Assembly (NCBI GenBank): GCA_902806565.1
Contig: CADCXA010000049.1
Span: forward strand, 62,001-126,000
Direction of reading: 5' to 3'
DNA: 64,000 bases
From: Hypoxylon rubiginosum
Taxonomy: Eukaryota > Ascomycota > Sordariomycetes > Xylariales > Hypoxylaceae
This document shows, in pieces, positions 29,881-40,533 of this stretch. The translations under genes were made by a program, and so were the position numbers. The notes under the pieces were generated by a model. That model was not told the origin of the DNA. It searched no databases and saw only the letters and a program-made list of their open reading frames with translations. Positions within the stretch are counted from its first letter, which is position 1. Each line of letters begins with the position of its first letter.

Positions 29881-30124
29881 TTAATAAATTTTTTATAAAA
29901 TTAATTAATTTATTTTATTATAATTTAAAAAAATTAATAATTAATATAGTTTAATAAAATTTATTTTATATAACTTTTTTATATTATTTACACTTTTATA
30001 AACCTTATTATAATAAAACCGTAAAGGAAAACATTAAAAAGTGCGGGGTAATTTTAAATATATAATTGGTCAGTGAAATTATGGCAGTACTAATGAAATA
30101 AAAAGAAGTTGATCCTGTGTTAAA

Positions 30125-31219
30125 ATGGCCCCAAAGACAATTGCCATCATTGGAAGATTAGACGCTGACCTGGTTATGATATCGAATCTCATTCCTAATC
30201 CTGGTGAGAGTGTCCTCGCAAATGAGTATCTGGAAGTACTAGGCGGCAAAGGAGCCAATTCAGCAATCGCCACGCACCGGACATGTCATAAGAAGTCCGC
30301 TCGGGACGAGAAAGAAGCAGGGAATCAGGAGCTAAAGGAGCCAAAGAGTGTCGATAAATATTCGCCAGCTCCGGAGAAAGCTGCCACAGATGACGAATAT
30401 GAAGACAATATTCAAGTCAGGATGATTGGCGCAGTAGGTGACGACCGATATGGTGAGCAATTCATCGTCGAATTGAACAAGAACGGTGTTGCTACAGCTG
30501 GAATCGTCGTCGTGCCTGATACACGCTCAAGCATTTGCTTCGTCATGGTGGAGAACCAAACTCGTGAGAACAGATGCCTTTTTACGATGGGGGCAACGGC
30601 CACTTGGAAGAAAGAGGACTTCACGAAGCCCGAGGACCTAGGAAACGGCATGCGACCCGACCTTGTGGTAGCTCAAATGGAGATCGCCAAGGATATAGTC
30701 GAAACGATGATCGAGACCGCTGGCAAGGCTGGCATTGATTTCTGTCTGAACGCGGCGCCGGCAACGCCTATAATGAAACACCTGTATCGGCATCTCACTC
30801 ACCTGTTGGTTAACGAGTCAGAAGCAGCTATCATGTCTGGCCGATACAGAGAGGAGGTCAATGAAGATACCTGGGAAGTCATGACGCAGGAATTCTTAAG
30901 TCGCGGCGTAAAGAATGTGGTGATCACTCTCGGTGCGAAGGGTGCATTCTATGCGACCAGAACGGAGAGCGGGCATTGCCCTGCGTACGACGTCGAAGTT
31001 TTCGATACTACAGGTGCAGGGTAAGTTTTTCCTGTCACTTACCTTGAAATTATTACCTGTTCTAACATGGCCAGGGATACTTTCACAGGGACATATGCCT
31101 CCGACTATCTGCGCCAAAAGGCCCTGGGTAAATGGGACATCAGGAGCGCTGTCGTTCGCTCAAACAAAGCTGCCGCAATAGCAATTCAGAAAGTAGGAGC
31201 CCTGTCCTGCTTTTCATGA
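30125..31219 (+). CDS. Ribokinase (PfkB family)
   Basis: Predicted to phosphorylate D-ribose to ribose 5-phosphate with ATP in the cytosol. Exons are 30,125-31,020 and 31,075-31,219, joined across a 54-bp intron (GTAAGT...CCAG); the protein is 346 aa. The N-terminus has the PfkB start with Asp13 and the sugar-binding GGKGAN at residues 40-45. The spliced C-terminus gives the anion-hole and catalytic motif DTTGAGDTF (294-302, base Asp300), and the intron falls inside this motif. A charged low-complexity insert (about 52-93) separates GGKGAN from the next strand; I recall similar inserts in fungal ribokinases. The C-terminus is short, ending five residues after KVGA. The ATG is only about 100 bp from the AT-rich block, yet the frame is intact and shows no excess of C-to-T stops. 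Identification is confident; the last residues are less so. Confidence 0.88.
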
Positions 31220-31948
31220 CTCATCGCGTTACGGAATCTCCTCTGGCAGCGAGACAATCTGGATCTAGAATGGCACTCTGACGCTGAAGGTAATTCGGGC
31301 ATTTCAGGGTTTACACGACCGATCTTTGCCATTACAGATACTGAATCCAATCAAGGAAAAACATATTCGCATACTCCACTAGCTCAGGCTTCCAGCTACA
31401 TCTGGTTTCCACAGGAAGTCAATAGCATTGAAACATGCCGCAGGGTAGTCAGTCGCTTTAGTATGGTCCTCGACTAGACCATTTTCCAAATCACGCGGCG
31501 ATGCGCTTATGGTATAAATTAAGTAAGTCATTTACATAGGCTATGACACCTCAAATCCCGATGACCCTTCCTCGCGATATGTTGCCTTACGTATTATGTC
31601 AGAACCAATTCTAGACAACCCCTTTTTGCAAATGCTTACCTAAGTACCTTAGGTAGGTACACACCGCGCATGCGCAAGTAAGAATGAGAATGTATAAGAG
31701 ACTACTAGCTATGTATACGATGCAACACTCAAATCCCTAGGTAGGCTACTTGGCAAAACTCCAATCTAGAGCGCGAAAAAGGCTATCTCGGCTATCCCTA
31801 AAGATGCAACTATATCGGTACATGACCCAAAGTATGTGGTCGTCGTTTTCTATAAAGACGTAGTGAAGGTTTCACCATTTAATGACAGCATCTTCACCTC
31901 TTCATCATCTCACTCTGATAAATCCACTGCCAAAGCAGAGTTGACACC
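31220..31948. other. Intergenic region
   Basis: I see no gene here. It holds the 3' flank of the ribokinase and the leader of the next gene. Two short CCTAGGTAGGTA-type tracts occur at 31,645-31,659 and 31,736-31,748; the same motif recurs in other spacers of this window. A run of short CT-rich sequence lies just before the 31,949 start. Confidence 0.6.
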
Positions 31949-33451
31949 ATGGGCAACACGGTATCAAGCGTTCTCAAAGGCCTCATCGGCGATACTGACG
32001 ATGACAAGATCGTCAAGGACACTCTGAACTCCCTTTACCAGCTTGGCTTAAGTCGGACACAAACCGTCGTGGCTGAGGCTACCTCTGTTCAGAACACAGC
32101 CTACATATCCTTCTCCAAAGTGTTGTTTCAGAAACAACAGATTATATGCAACACGAGCACGGATGCGGATTCGATCGTGGATGGTATTAAAGACGCAGTC
32201 AGCAACCTGATAGAGGGCCAAATCCTCGACGGGGTTACGGATATTATCCGGAACGGCTTGAAAATCGTCCTCGGAAGTACTTCCGGCCAAATCGCCTCCG
32301 AGCATACCTACGCTATCATCGCAACCGAGCTCGGCGCTCTCTTGCGAATCGACACCGATGTCTACAACTTCGAGACCACAAGCGAGAAGCTCACGAAAAC
32401 CGCCAAAAGCGTCACTGCCGTGACAGCGGTAATCTCTTCGGTGGACGCTTCGAAGCTCACCGCCAGTGATATCCGGGCCATCGTTTCTCTTACGTACAGC
32501 GCATCCTCCATACAGAAGCAGTCAGATATCCTGAAGCTGGTCATGTCTGCTTGGGAAGAAGATCGAAAGGGTAACTTAGACTCCGCCGGCTTAAGCCTAT
32601 CGGGGGAAGCGCTCGAGCGGTTCCGCTCGCACATTGTACCCAGCGAGCACGAAGGCAGCTCGCCGGTCTCTCGTCACCTACAGCCCCTATCGGAAGCCCT
32701 GACGATCCGGAAGAAGCCGGCCCTGCCGTACCATAAGGGTAGTAAGGGTTCAACAAAGGGAAGTTCCTTGGAGCACGGCAATGAGAAGCGGGATTACGGG
32801 CGCCAACGTGGAAGTTCGGAAGAGCCAATTCCGATAACTATCCTCGTAACTCTCTGCCAGCCTGTAGATGGCTGGTGGATCGAGCATCTGAGTGCGGCGT
32901 TCAGCAGTTATAAAGTTCCAGACGTTCTCGAGTATATCGGCGTTGTCAACGGTACAGATGGCAACGCCATCTCCTATCAGTACAACGTCGTCGACCCCGA
33001 AATGTTCAACGACTGTCGGATCTACAGCAAGAGCGTCATCATCCCCGAAGTTACCCTCGGTATAGGCGCCTACATCAGTGAGGTCTCCAGCTTCCATCTG
33101 CAGTACCAGGTGCCCGGCAACGGAGATAACCTCGGTGCGATCGCGATCACCTACGACAATCCTGTGACGAACAATACACCTCGCCCCGTGACGCTTCACT
33201 CCCCTGCTCCCTATACTGAGCGACTGACCATCCAACCGAACGAGACGCGCACTCTCAACGGGATCATCCTGTACATCAGCAGCGGTCAGGGTACCGCTCG
33301 GTGGGTGACCTACTCGACTCCTAGTGCTCTGCCTTCTCCAGGGGCAGCAATCAACATGCAGACATGGAACGGTGGCGGACCGTACGGGGGCTGCGAAATG
33401 AGATTTATGCAGGATGGACAGCAGCATTCTATTAAGTATGTGTCTGACTGA
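31949..33451 (+). CDS. Hypothetical protein with N-myristoylation-like start
   Basis: Single-exon, 500 aa, family not recognised. The ATG sits in a good context (accATGG). The protein begins MGNTVSS, which fits the MGxxxS N-myristoylation pattern, so membrane anchoring is possible. Residues 1 to about 215 look helical, with Ser, Thr, Ala and Val-rich amphipathic stretches and no signal peptide. Residues about 225-295 are a charged, Gly/Ser-rich linker. Residues about 296-500 look beta-rich, with many aromatic residues and a Gly-rich end (GGGPYGGCEM). The two-part layout suggests a helical, membrane-interacting front and a beta-sandwich-like back. That is inference from composition only. The gene is convergent with the ankyrin gene downstream (252 bp between the stops). 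The long ORF and the codon use argue that it is real. Confidence 0.72.
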   Translation: MGNTVSSVLKGLIGDTDDDKIVKDTLNSLYQLGLSRTQTVVAEATSVQNTAYISFSKVLFQKQQIICNTSTDADSIVDGIKDAVSNLIEGQILDGVTDIIRNGLKIVLGSTSGQIASEHTYAIIATELGALLRIDTDVYNFETTSEKLTKTAKSVTAVTAVISSVDASKLTASDIRAIVSLTYSASSIQKQSDILKLVMSAWEEDRKGNLDSAGLSLSGEALERFRSHIVPSEHEGSSPVSRHLQPLSEALTIRKKPALPYHKGSKGSTKGSSLEHGNEKRDYGRQRGSSEEPIPITILVTLCQPVDGWWIEHLSAAFSSYKVPDVLEYIGVVNGTDGNAISYQYNVVDPEMFNDCRIYSKSVIIPEVTLGIGAYISEVSSFHLQYQVPGNGDNLGAIAITYDNPVTNNTPRPVTLHSPAPYTERLTIQPNETRTLNGIILYISSGQGTARWVTYSTPSALPSPGAAINMQTWNGGGPYGGCEMRFMQDGQQHSIKYVSD

Positions 33452-33703
33452 TTTTTGATACTTGGTCGGCGAGGTGTGGAGGATTAGCTCTGTTGGACCG
33501 GATAGGGGCAAAGACAAGACCAAACGACCTTTCCTATATTCGGTTAAAAAACATTAATTTATATAAAAAACTTAATTGATAGCCCCTTTTTGGCCGATTT
33601 TTTTCATGGTTAAAATATTACGAAAATTTAGCCTTCCCCCCTAGCACAATGACCCTCTTAAAAGTTGGGTTTCGGGTATTCATATATTTCTACTCAAAAA
33701 TTA
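33452..33703. other. Convergent spacer with a small AT-rich patch
   Basis: Between the stops of two convergent genes. Around 33,541-33,630 there is a short AT-rich patch (taaaaaac- and aaaacttaatt-like) resembling the left half of the window. It could be a small relic insertion; no repeat ends are visible. Confidence 0.35.
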
Positions 33704-35237
33704 TCATCTGCTATTCTTTACCTTTCTCCTTGTGGACTTACTTCCTAGTTGTGCTTCGGCCGGTGATGCTAGGCAGGTACCTATGTAATTACTCCCACCA
33801 GGTCCGGCCTTCCCTAACATATCCATGATCTCGTCCTTGGACGATCCATCCGGCAGTTTCGAAGCGAGATCAAACATGGTTTCCCCCTGTGCCGTTTTCT
33901 TTTCAGGATTCGCCTTAGCTATCAGGATTCTCACTATTTCCGGGTACCCTCCAGCGACGGCTATATGTAGCGCTGTCCAACCGTTCCCATCTATCTCCTC
34001 GGTATCGGCCGCCTGATCCATGAAAGATTGTGCCAGCCTGACATATCTATTTCGAGCCGCTAAATGCAGCAATCTCCCGTCACCAATTCTCGTGCACAAT
34101 GCAGCGGGTGGGTCGTATTCCAGGAGGCCTTCCCAAAGCACTTCGTTCAGATCCTCAAGTCTCTGAGCACGCTGCGCCAACTGCAGTACTACTGACCAAG
34201 ACCCGACGTTCTCGGGAACATCAAGTGATTGGCGTAACTTGGCTGTAACCATATCATTTTTAGTACATAGTGCCCAACACATCGCTTCAAATTCTCCCCC
34301 TTGTAGATAGGACAGGCGTACGAGTTTAAGATACTCGTCTGCAGCCTCGCCTATAGGTTTCAGGCTCAGAAAGTCATTTGGGCCAACATTCGGCACTGGC
34401 TTTATGTCGAACCTTCTGTACACCTCTAGTGGGACGTTTTGAATGATCTTTTCATATTGGTCATTGAGGTGCTCGGTCACCTTACTAAGAGACCATGATT
34501 CACCGTCGATCGTCACGCTTTCGGTTTTTTCCTTTTCTCCAGAACTCCTTATAGTTCTATACATGCCTCGTATGGAACGACACATTGATGAGATCGTCGA
34601 AGATGGGGGGGAGACTCCAAGCTGAAGAAGGTGACCAATATCATCGTCTGCGACCCCACCAGGCCCGATCGAAATTAGCTGATTGATTTGTTCGACATGG
34701 TAGAAACTCTTAATTTCTTCTAAAACGAGATTCGTGGGGTCTGTAAGGCCGAGAGGATACGGTCTATCTATAAATTTAACCGGTTTGTCGTCAGCCGATA
34801 GGAGAGTCGCTTCATTGAATAGGCCTTGAGCCGCAGTCGCTGCAATCGCCGTGTCCGTTATAGATATTGTAGAGGACATCTCTAATTCGTCTTCATCTTC
34901 GACTTTATTATGTGTACGGTCTGCCTTTTCATAGGTACGGAAGCAGTGTGTAGTCCTTTCGTGGTTGTCGTCGTTGACGACCCTAGCTGCGAAAATACAC
35001 CTAAAGTCGATTAGCTGTACGTCATAGCTCTCGGTAAGTTGGCACAATAGCCTACGTCTTGGTCTTGTTCTGTGGTCGAGGGTCTAGCAAGAGGCCCAGG
35101 GAGCTCTCTTCACGAGCATGTCTTGCGACGATATCATCCAACACGATCCTTAGCTTGTTTGCATCGAAAAGTGGTGATTCGGCGACGAGAGTCTCTTGTC
35201 GAACAATTGTCGATGATAGTCCCCAATATTCGACCAT
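33704..35237 (-). CDS. Ankyrin-repeat protein
   Basis: The secure part is 33,704-34,879 (391 aa from MSSTIS). The frame stays open upstream to 35,000 but has no ATG. A spliced model joins it across a 55-bp intron (35,001-35,055, donor GTAGGC, acceptor TTTAG) to an upstream exon starting at the ATG at 35,237. This gives 492 aa with all frames in register; the donor is weak, so the N-terminus is tentative. The C-terminal third has two or three ankyrin repeats, including DGRLLHLAARNRYVRLAQSF and NGWTALHIAVAGGYPEIVRI. The N-terminal two thirds are helical without a recognised domain. Ankyrin repeats mediate protein binding, so a scaffold role is likely, but no partner is indicated. It is convergent with the 31,949 gene. 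No catalytic motif is seen. Confidence 0.7.
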
Positions 35238-35953
35238 GCAATCCGGAACACTTAGTCTCAACCGACCGAGAAGTAGTGCAAGGACACTATTAGTATGTTT
35301 AGAAATTATAATCGAAACCGGAAAGAATTTGAATCAAAAGCCTTACCCTCCCATACCAGTCCCACCGATAAAATCGAAATATTCGCAGGGCTTGCGGCCC
35401 GGAGACAACGCGTCCATTGTCGCCTTGAGGATCACAAGACTCGCAAACCCTCTGATGCCCCCGCCATCTTATTCAAACATCAATTAGTCCAGACACTTTT
35501 TTGGTCAAAAAAAGAGAAACCCTTACTTACCTATTGAGAGGACCCGAAGGCCCTCAGCCGAATTCTTAGACGAACTACTAGCCATTACCGCCTAGGTACT
35601 TGTTGAATTCGCAATGGTTGCATACATAGCTTAGCTGCTTAAACTCGATGGGAATAGGGAAGTGGCAATGTATGAAATACTGTTGAAAGCAATGGCAACG
35701 ACGTGACGTACGGATAGATAAGCACTTGAGGGCGGAAGAATGCGGCGAGCTAGTGTGATAAATGACTCCCTTTAATATAAGCAAACACCGGTTACTTTAT
35801 ATCACCCCTGTCAAGAGGTAGCTAATACCTACGATTTATGACGCATTTCTCTTAACTCATGAACACTTAACATTCTTTACTAATAATGGGTACTTAGGAG
35901 GTAGTCAGAGTATGGAATCGAAATTTGTCCCTGTTCCTGGATGAGGAAGGGAG

Positions 35954-35990
35954 ACGAGGAATGGGGACGAGGAATGGGGACGAGGAAGGG
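35954..35990. repeat. Short tandem repeat, 13-bp unit
   Basis: Three units of acgaggaatgggg at 35,954, 35,967 and 35,980; the last is truncated and varied. It is purine-rich on the + strand and lies in intergenic DNA. Confidence 0.75.
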
Positions 35991-36162
35991 CATTGTCTAA
36001 AGCTATATCGTGGTCGCGTGATCTCGATCTATGTCACTGCCCTGGCGTAGAGCGGGACAACTTACCGGAGGGGGTGGAACGACGACGATAATGTGAAAGA
36101 GGAGCTACCAGCTGCCTAACTACGAAGGGCTGTTTGTATATACAGAGTTATATTATTTGTAG

Positions 36163-36264
36163 AGTGTTCGTGAGGTGTTTCTTTCAAGCCAGCTGGTGAT
36201 CTGGCTATCAGGCCGTCCAGGGCCAAAAGCCTGAAAAAGTAGAGCCCTGACACTCACGAACACT
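36163..36264. repeat. 102-bp element with perfect 12-bp inverted ends
   Basis: The left end agtgttcgtgag (36,163-36,174) is the exact reverse complement of the right end ctcacgaacact (36,253-36,264). Trimmed by two bases, the ends read TG...CA, as in an LTR. Inside are two smaller hairpins: gccag...ctggc near 36,189 and aggc...gcct near 36,211. I see no flanking target-site duplication. It could be a solo LTR relic, a very small MITE, or a structured RNA. It is not a tRNA by eye: no B box or acceptor-stem pairing fits. Confidence 0.55.
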
Positions 36265-37398
36265 GCTTGATAGATAACCCCTTCCGTACAAACCACGGCC
36301 ATTTAGGAATATTCGATATCCAGGTAGTATTTAAATAGCGCGCCGTACTTCAGTTCTTGATCCGATGAAAACACTAGACTGAAAAGTAGCTACTAGTAAG
36401 TTTAGAAGCCATTAAAATGAATACAATACAAACCTGCTTCATGTTGATTATTGGAATTTTGCCTCACTCATTTCGTTTCATATTGCTAACTTTTTCGTAT
36501 CTCATCGTACAGTGTTACCTGGTGTTGTGGTCACGGCGATGGTATATCAAATTTAGATGAAACTTATAATTGACAACGATGACATATGTCGTCTTAACCT
36601 TGAAGAGACATTAACAACTCCTATGAAACAGTGAATTATTGTAGGGACTTCATGTGGTAGTGGATATGACTACTCTCTGTTTGTCGTGTGGGATAATAGG
36701 GTATGAACTGCCTCTCAGAGACTTCGGTGATTCATACGTATGATGTTGAGGGGTAGAAAGGAAAATCAATCAGATGGCTCTTATAGAGGCATATGTTTGC
36801 TCACAAATCTAGAGATCGGTGATATGTATAGGTAGGTAATACATGAGGATATTGCTCGGTGTTGAAGATGAGATCACATGTTTAAATCCTGTCTGATGGG
36901 AATCTCCGGAATGGCAGATGGGCGACGGCAGATTCAGTTGTCTAAGTCCTAAGTGTTCTGTGGCACGGCATTGATCTTGCTTCAAGTCTGATTGGTCATC
37001 TGTTAGTATCAAGCCCCACCACCTGCCTATTGTGGAAGCTCAGAAGGGTGGTCCCACTTGACCCGTCTACCTCCAGCTGTGCCGGCCGGGCCCCCAGGCT
37101 GCCCAGGCTGCCCCAAAAACCCCAGTTTCCAAGTTCCAAGGGGCGGATAAGAGGATCGACAAGTTCCAAACCGCCAAGTTAAATCATCACACAAACGCTC
37201 GTCATTACTACTTTTGTTTCAATCCTGACACGCGCACTCTTCACCTTTGATAAAGACAAACTTTTCGCCAGCTGACTTGATCCTATATTTCATTCTCGAC
37301 TTACGTTTTCAACCGAAAGTCTTTGTTCGTGACTGTACCATCCACACCTATCGTCTTGTCGACGTCGCAAACATTCAATCCAACCTAAACACTCTAAC

Positions 37399-37825
37399 AT
37401 GCGTTTCTTCTCTACCATCGTCGCGGCGCTTGCTGTCGCCCAAGGCGCCTACGCCGTCGACGTCCAGAAGTCTGTCATCGTCAGCTTCCCGAGCGAGACT
37501 ACCGACGACATCGTCAACCGCGCCAAGGACGACATCCGGAAGGCCGGCGGCCAGATCACCCACGAATACCAGCTCATCAAGTGCGTAGCCTGCCATTCTT
37601 CTTCCCTCCCGCTGAGCCATATCTTGCTACTCGCATCTTCTATGTCTCCTACGGTTTGAACAATCAGGAAGGCGAAACTAACAAGACGATGTGTCGAAAA
37701 ATAGGGGCTTCGCCGCCAAGGCACCGCAGAAGATCCTCGAGACGGTGTCGGCCTGGAGCGCCGAGTTCCACGCCGTCATCGAGGAGGACCAGATAGTCGA
37801 GATCTCGTCGTCGCACGACAAATGA
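37399..37825 (+). CDS. Peptidase inhibitor I9-type protein with signal peptide
   Basis: Exons 37,399-37,580 and 37,705-37,825 (intron 124 bp, GTGCGT...AATAG) encode 100 aa. Residues 1-19 (MRFFSTIVAALAVAQGAYA) form a typical signal peptide. The rest matches the inhibitor I9 / subtilisin-propeptide fold: a first strand KSVIVSFPS, a helix around DDIVNRAKDDI, the GGQITHEYQLIKGFAAKAP segment, a second helix around KILETVSAW, and the closing IEEDQIVEI strand. Stand-alone proteins of this family, such as yeast Pbi2, inhibit subtilisin-like proteases. This copy appears directed to the secretory pathway, so its target may be a vacuolar or extracellular serine protease; that is an inference. The intron lies exactly in the conserved K-G-F-A junction, which supports the model. 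Confidence 0.85.
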
Positions 37826-40533
37826 GAGCGGGCGCGCCGCGCGTTCGAACGTGGAGTTACGATTTAATAAAGTTACTTGATGACCTGCACGATACCCACC
37901 CTTCCGCATTACGGATCTCGTACGCACGCAGGCATGCATCAAACCAAGAACAAGAAGCCGAAAAAAAATAATGGAGAAACAGGGCGGGCATAGACGATGG
38001 GCATCGGGCGTTTGTTACTGTTATTGCTGGAAACCAGGTTATCAAATTGGGTGGCTATCGTGTTCATAGGGGAATATTATTATCTCCTACCACCCCAAAC
38101 TCGCGTCCGTCCTAGTGACATCGGTGTTGCTTTAGAGCATATTCGGAAGTGATTCTGTCCTTGGGATATGGATCAATGGAACATGCTTAGCGAACCGGTA
38201 GGTCGAAGCATGCGGTCCGGCTTCGTCCACATGCTTACCATAGTGGGTTCGGAGCGCTCTCGAACATGACAGATCTGTGCTTGAAGATGATTTGGGAACG
38301 AGACGTCTAGATAGCCGGCCCCCGGCAGCCCGGAAAGCGGTAGGCCTCCGGTGCATGGGATAGTGGCTCTTTAGACTTGCAGATATTGCTTTGACCTAGC
38401 AGTATGTTGTGCTTGTCCTTGGGTAGAATCTGCAAAAGTCGGCATAGCCCCCATAGCTGGGCAATGCTATGCAGTGCAATGTGGATTTGAATCACACAAT
38501 GTTATAGATGGGAGGGCTGTAGTGAGTAATACTACCTAGGTAGGTCTCTGGCCTACGCAGTCCGACTGGGGCTACTTGTGCCCTAACGATGCATGCTTTA
38601 GTAGTAGCCAATACGGAGCGCGGGTCTACCTACATTTCAGCCTCACGCTATCTGGTCACTATATTGCTAGTGTTACTCCTTCAAACCATCAGGTAATTTG
38701 TTTACAATATTTCTACATGTTCCTTGGGGATCTTAGAGGAGTCTGCTGACGGTCTCCTCCCCTATGCGTTGCATAAGTGGATTTCCGGAACATTTCAAGC
38801 AGTAAAGATGGAGAGTCCAGTACGTGTATATCGATGAAAGGTCACCATATTCATTCGAACTCTGGTGTACGGTCTGTCTTGATACTCAGTGATCCCCACT
38901 CGGCCGAGATAGCTGGAATGTGGTTGGTGACCCCGAATGCATTTTCTAGAGGAAATCCTCGCGCCCCTAGATATTTCTTGCCCCGAAGCGCATTGCATAG
39001 GAGTCCCACCTTTTTAGCTCTCTAATGACTATATTTATAGCCTTTGAATAACTATGTATACGAAAGGTGATGGCAATGAGTAGAAGCGCAATTAATAATT
39101 GTACATAAGCTGTATCCGTATTCGTGGAGTATTGTGCAGACTTACCAGACATATGGTCTCTCGGCTGGCCTCTCGTAGGAATCCGTCTAAACATTGGCGT
39201 TCGTCTGATGGTGTTACATCGTGGTCACTGCGGGGGCGGATTGCAACTTGAAACAAACGAAAGTGGTTGAATGTGACGCTGCATTGCGCAAGTGGCAGAG
39301 TGGGAGTCCGGGAGTTGACGAGAGAGTATGATAGTTGATATATGACCAGCCGTAACCCCGTTCGAGAAGAAATCACATAGAAATGACGTCTAATGAATCT
39401 AAATACTATCTCTTATCGTTATGATTCAAATAGATGAGCATGTACTTCGTAGGTATGAATATTAAATTGTATTCTCAGGGATATTCGAAATTACAATAAT
39501 CGATAAGACTCTATGATTAGAAACATTAAAGTAAAGAAAGCTTTGATATCCTTGACCGTTAGCCGTGACAATAGAGAACCCCAACAACGCAACTCGTTGA
39601 AGAATTTCTTAGTTCCCAAGGCTCTTTCTTAGTCTCGAGGCATCCCTCTCATCAATTGCCAAATCGAGCGTGATTTAGAAATCTGATGCAGAGCTTTGGC
39701 CCGAAGTTACCGGCGGAAGATGATCTAAAACCTAGAGTCTCCCGTACCTTACAGGATGCTGACGAAATGGTTCTAGCCTCGACAGGGAGGCTGCAGTTTT
39801 AGGTGTATTAAAGCATGCGGAATCCTTGTAGATACAGGCGCCACAGGGTGCTGGTCCCCCCTTTTCAGTGGGTTCGCTGAGCTTGGGGTGGGCTTTGGTG
39901 GGTTTTGGTGGGCTTTAATCGATATGAAGGGGCCGTGCCGCCTGACCCAGCGACCAGTCACTGCTAACAAGTACCTAGTAGTGGCCCTTAATAGAGCTTC
40001 TTATTGAGTCCTACTATCTTTCTATCTTTCTATCTTTTGCTTCACGCAACTGCTTGTCTTTACATTTACAGACAATACTTTTTTACAACTTCTTCCAGAA
40101 CAAAGAAAAGAAAGGACGTTTGGAGACAATACGCTCTATGTTCACTTGATCAATCGCTATTGTTCTTGACCATGATGCATTTAAACCTGTACCGCTGCTG
40201 TGCATGAACCAGATTCTGTTTCTACTTCCCCATCGATCCCCGAACTCGATTCGGTTTCTCAACCACGGCGTGAAGTATTAATATTAATACAGCAATGTCA
40301 ACCGCTTAGACGACTACTCTCCTTCACCTTCACCTTCACCTTTTGCTACGAGGCGCAACTTCGTTTGCGCCGATATCCATTTGTTTTCAACCGTTATATA
40401 ACCGTTTATCTACGCAGCTAGCTGCTCTTTAGTCCTTCGATATCGAGTACGATTCACGACTCTCCCCCCTCTAATTTTCTAATACGCGACAAAGGCAGAA
40501 TCGCATGTTTCAACCTAACACACGACCGCCGAG
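37826..40533. other. Long intergenic region upstream of the Hook gene
   Basis: About 2.7 kb without a supported gene; the open frames present are short and lack coding character. A CCTAGGTAGGT tract is at 38,533-38,545. A ccttca(cct) triplet-type repeat lies near 40,318-40,345. CT-rich leader sequence precedes the Hook ATG. Confidence 0.55.

Larger units (their letters stand above)
1..30030. repeat. Extreme AT-rich, RIP-like degraded transposon block
   Basis: About 30 kb with very few G or C bases (roughly 4-8 per 60 in most lines I looked at) and no open frame of 60 codons on either strand. Dispersed repeats inside it differ from each other mainly by C/T and G/A changes, as expected of repeat-induced point mutation acting on transposons. 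TG dinucleotides are scarce and TA is very common. A nested LTR element and two copies of a second element can still be recognised and are listed separately. The block ends abruptly between about 30,000 and 30,060, just before the ribokinase gene. It could be part of a centromere or another heterochromatic AT isochore; the window alone cannot tell these apart. RIP is an inference from composition and repeat divergence. Confidence 0.85.
35238..37398. other. Long intergenic region
   Basis: About 2.2 kb in which I see no convincing gene. It holds a 13-bp tandem repeat near 35,954, an inverted-repeat element at 36,163-36,264, and, near the right end, the leader of the small I9 inhibitor gene. Short open frames here lack coding character. 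Confidence 0.55.

Noticed and set aside
1..30030. Mitochondrial DNA or a CRISPR-like array as explanation of the AT-rich block
   Set aside because: No mitochondrial genes, rRNA or tRNA are readable and repeats lack regular spacers; dispersed repeats with transition-type divergence fit degraded transposons better.
32750..33523. 257-codon minus-strand frame opposite the 31,949 gene
   Set aside because: It is antisense to a longer frame with better codon character and has no recognisable domain.
38481..38500. tRNA B-box-like sequence (gattcaaatcca on the minus strand)
   Set aside because: No A box or acceptor-stem pairing at the right distance.
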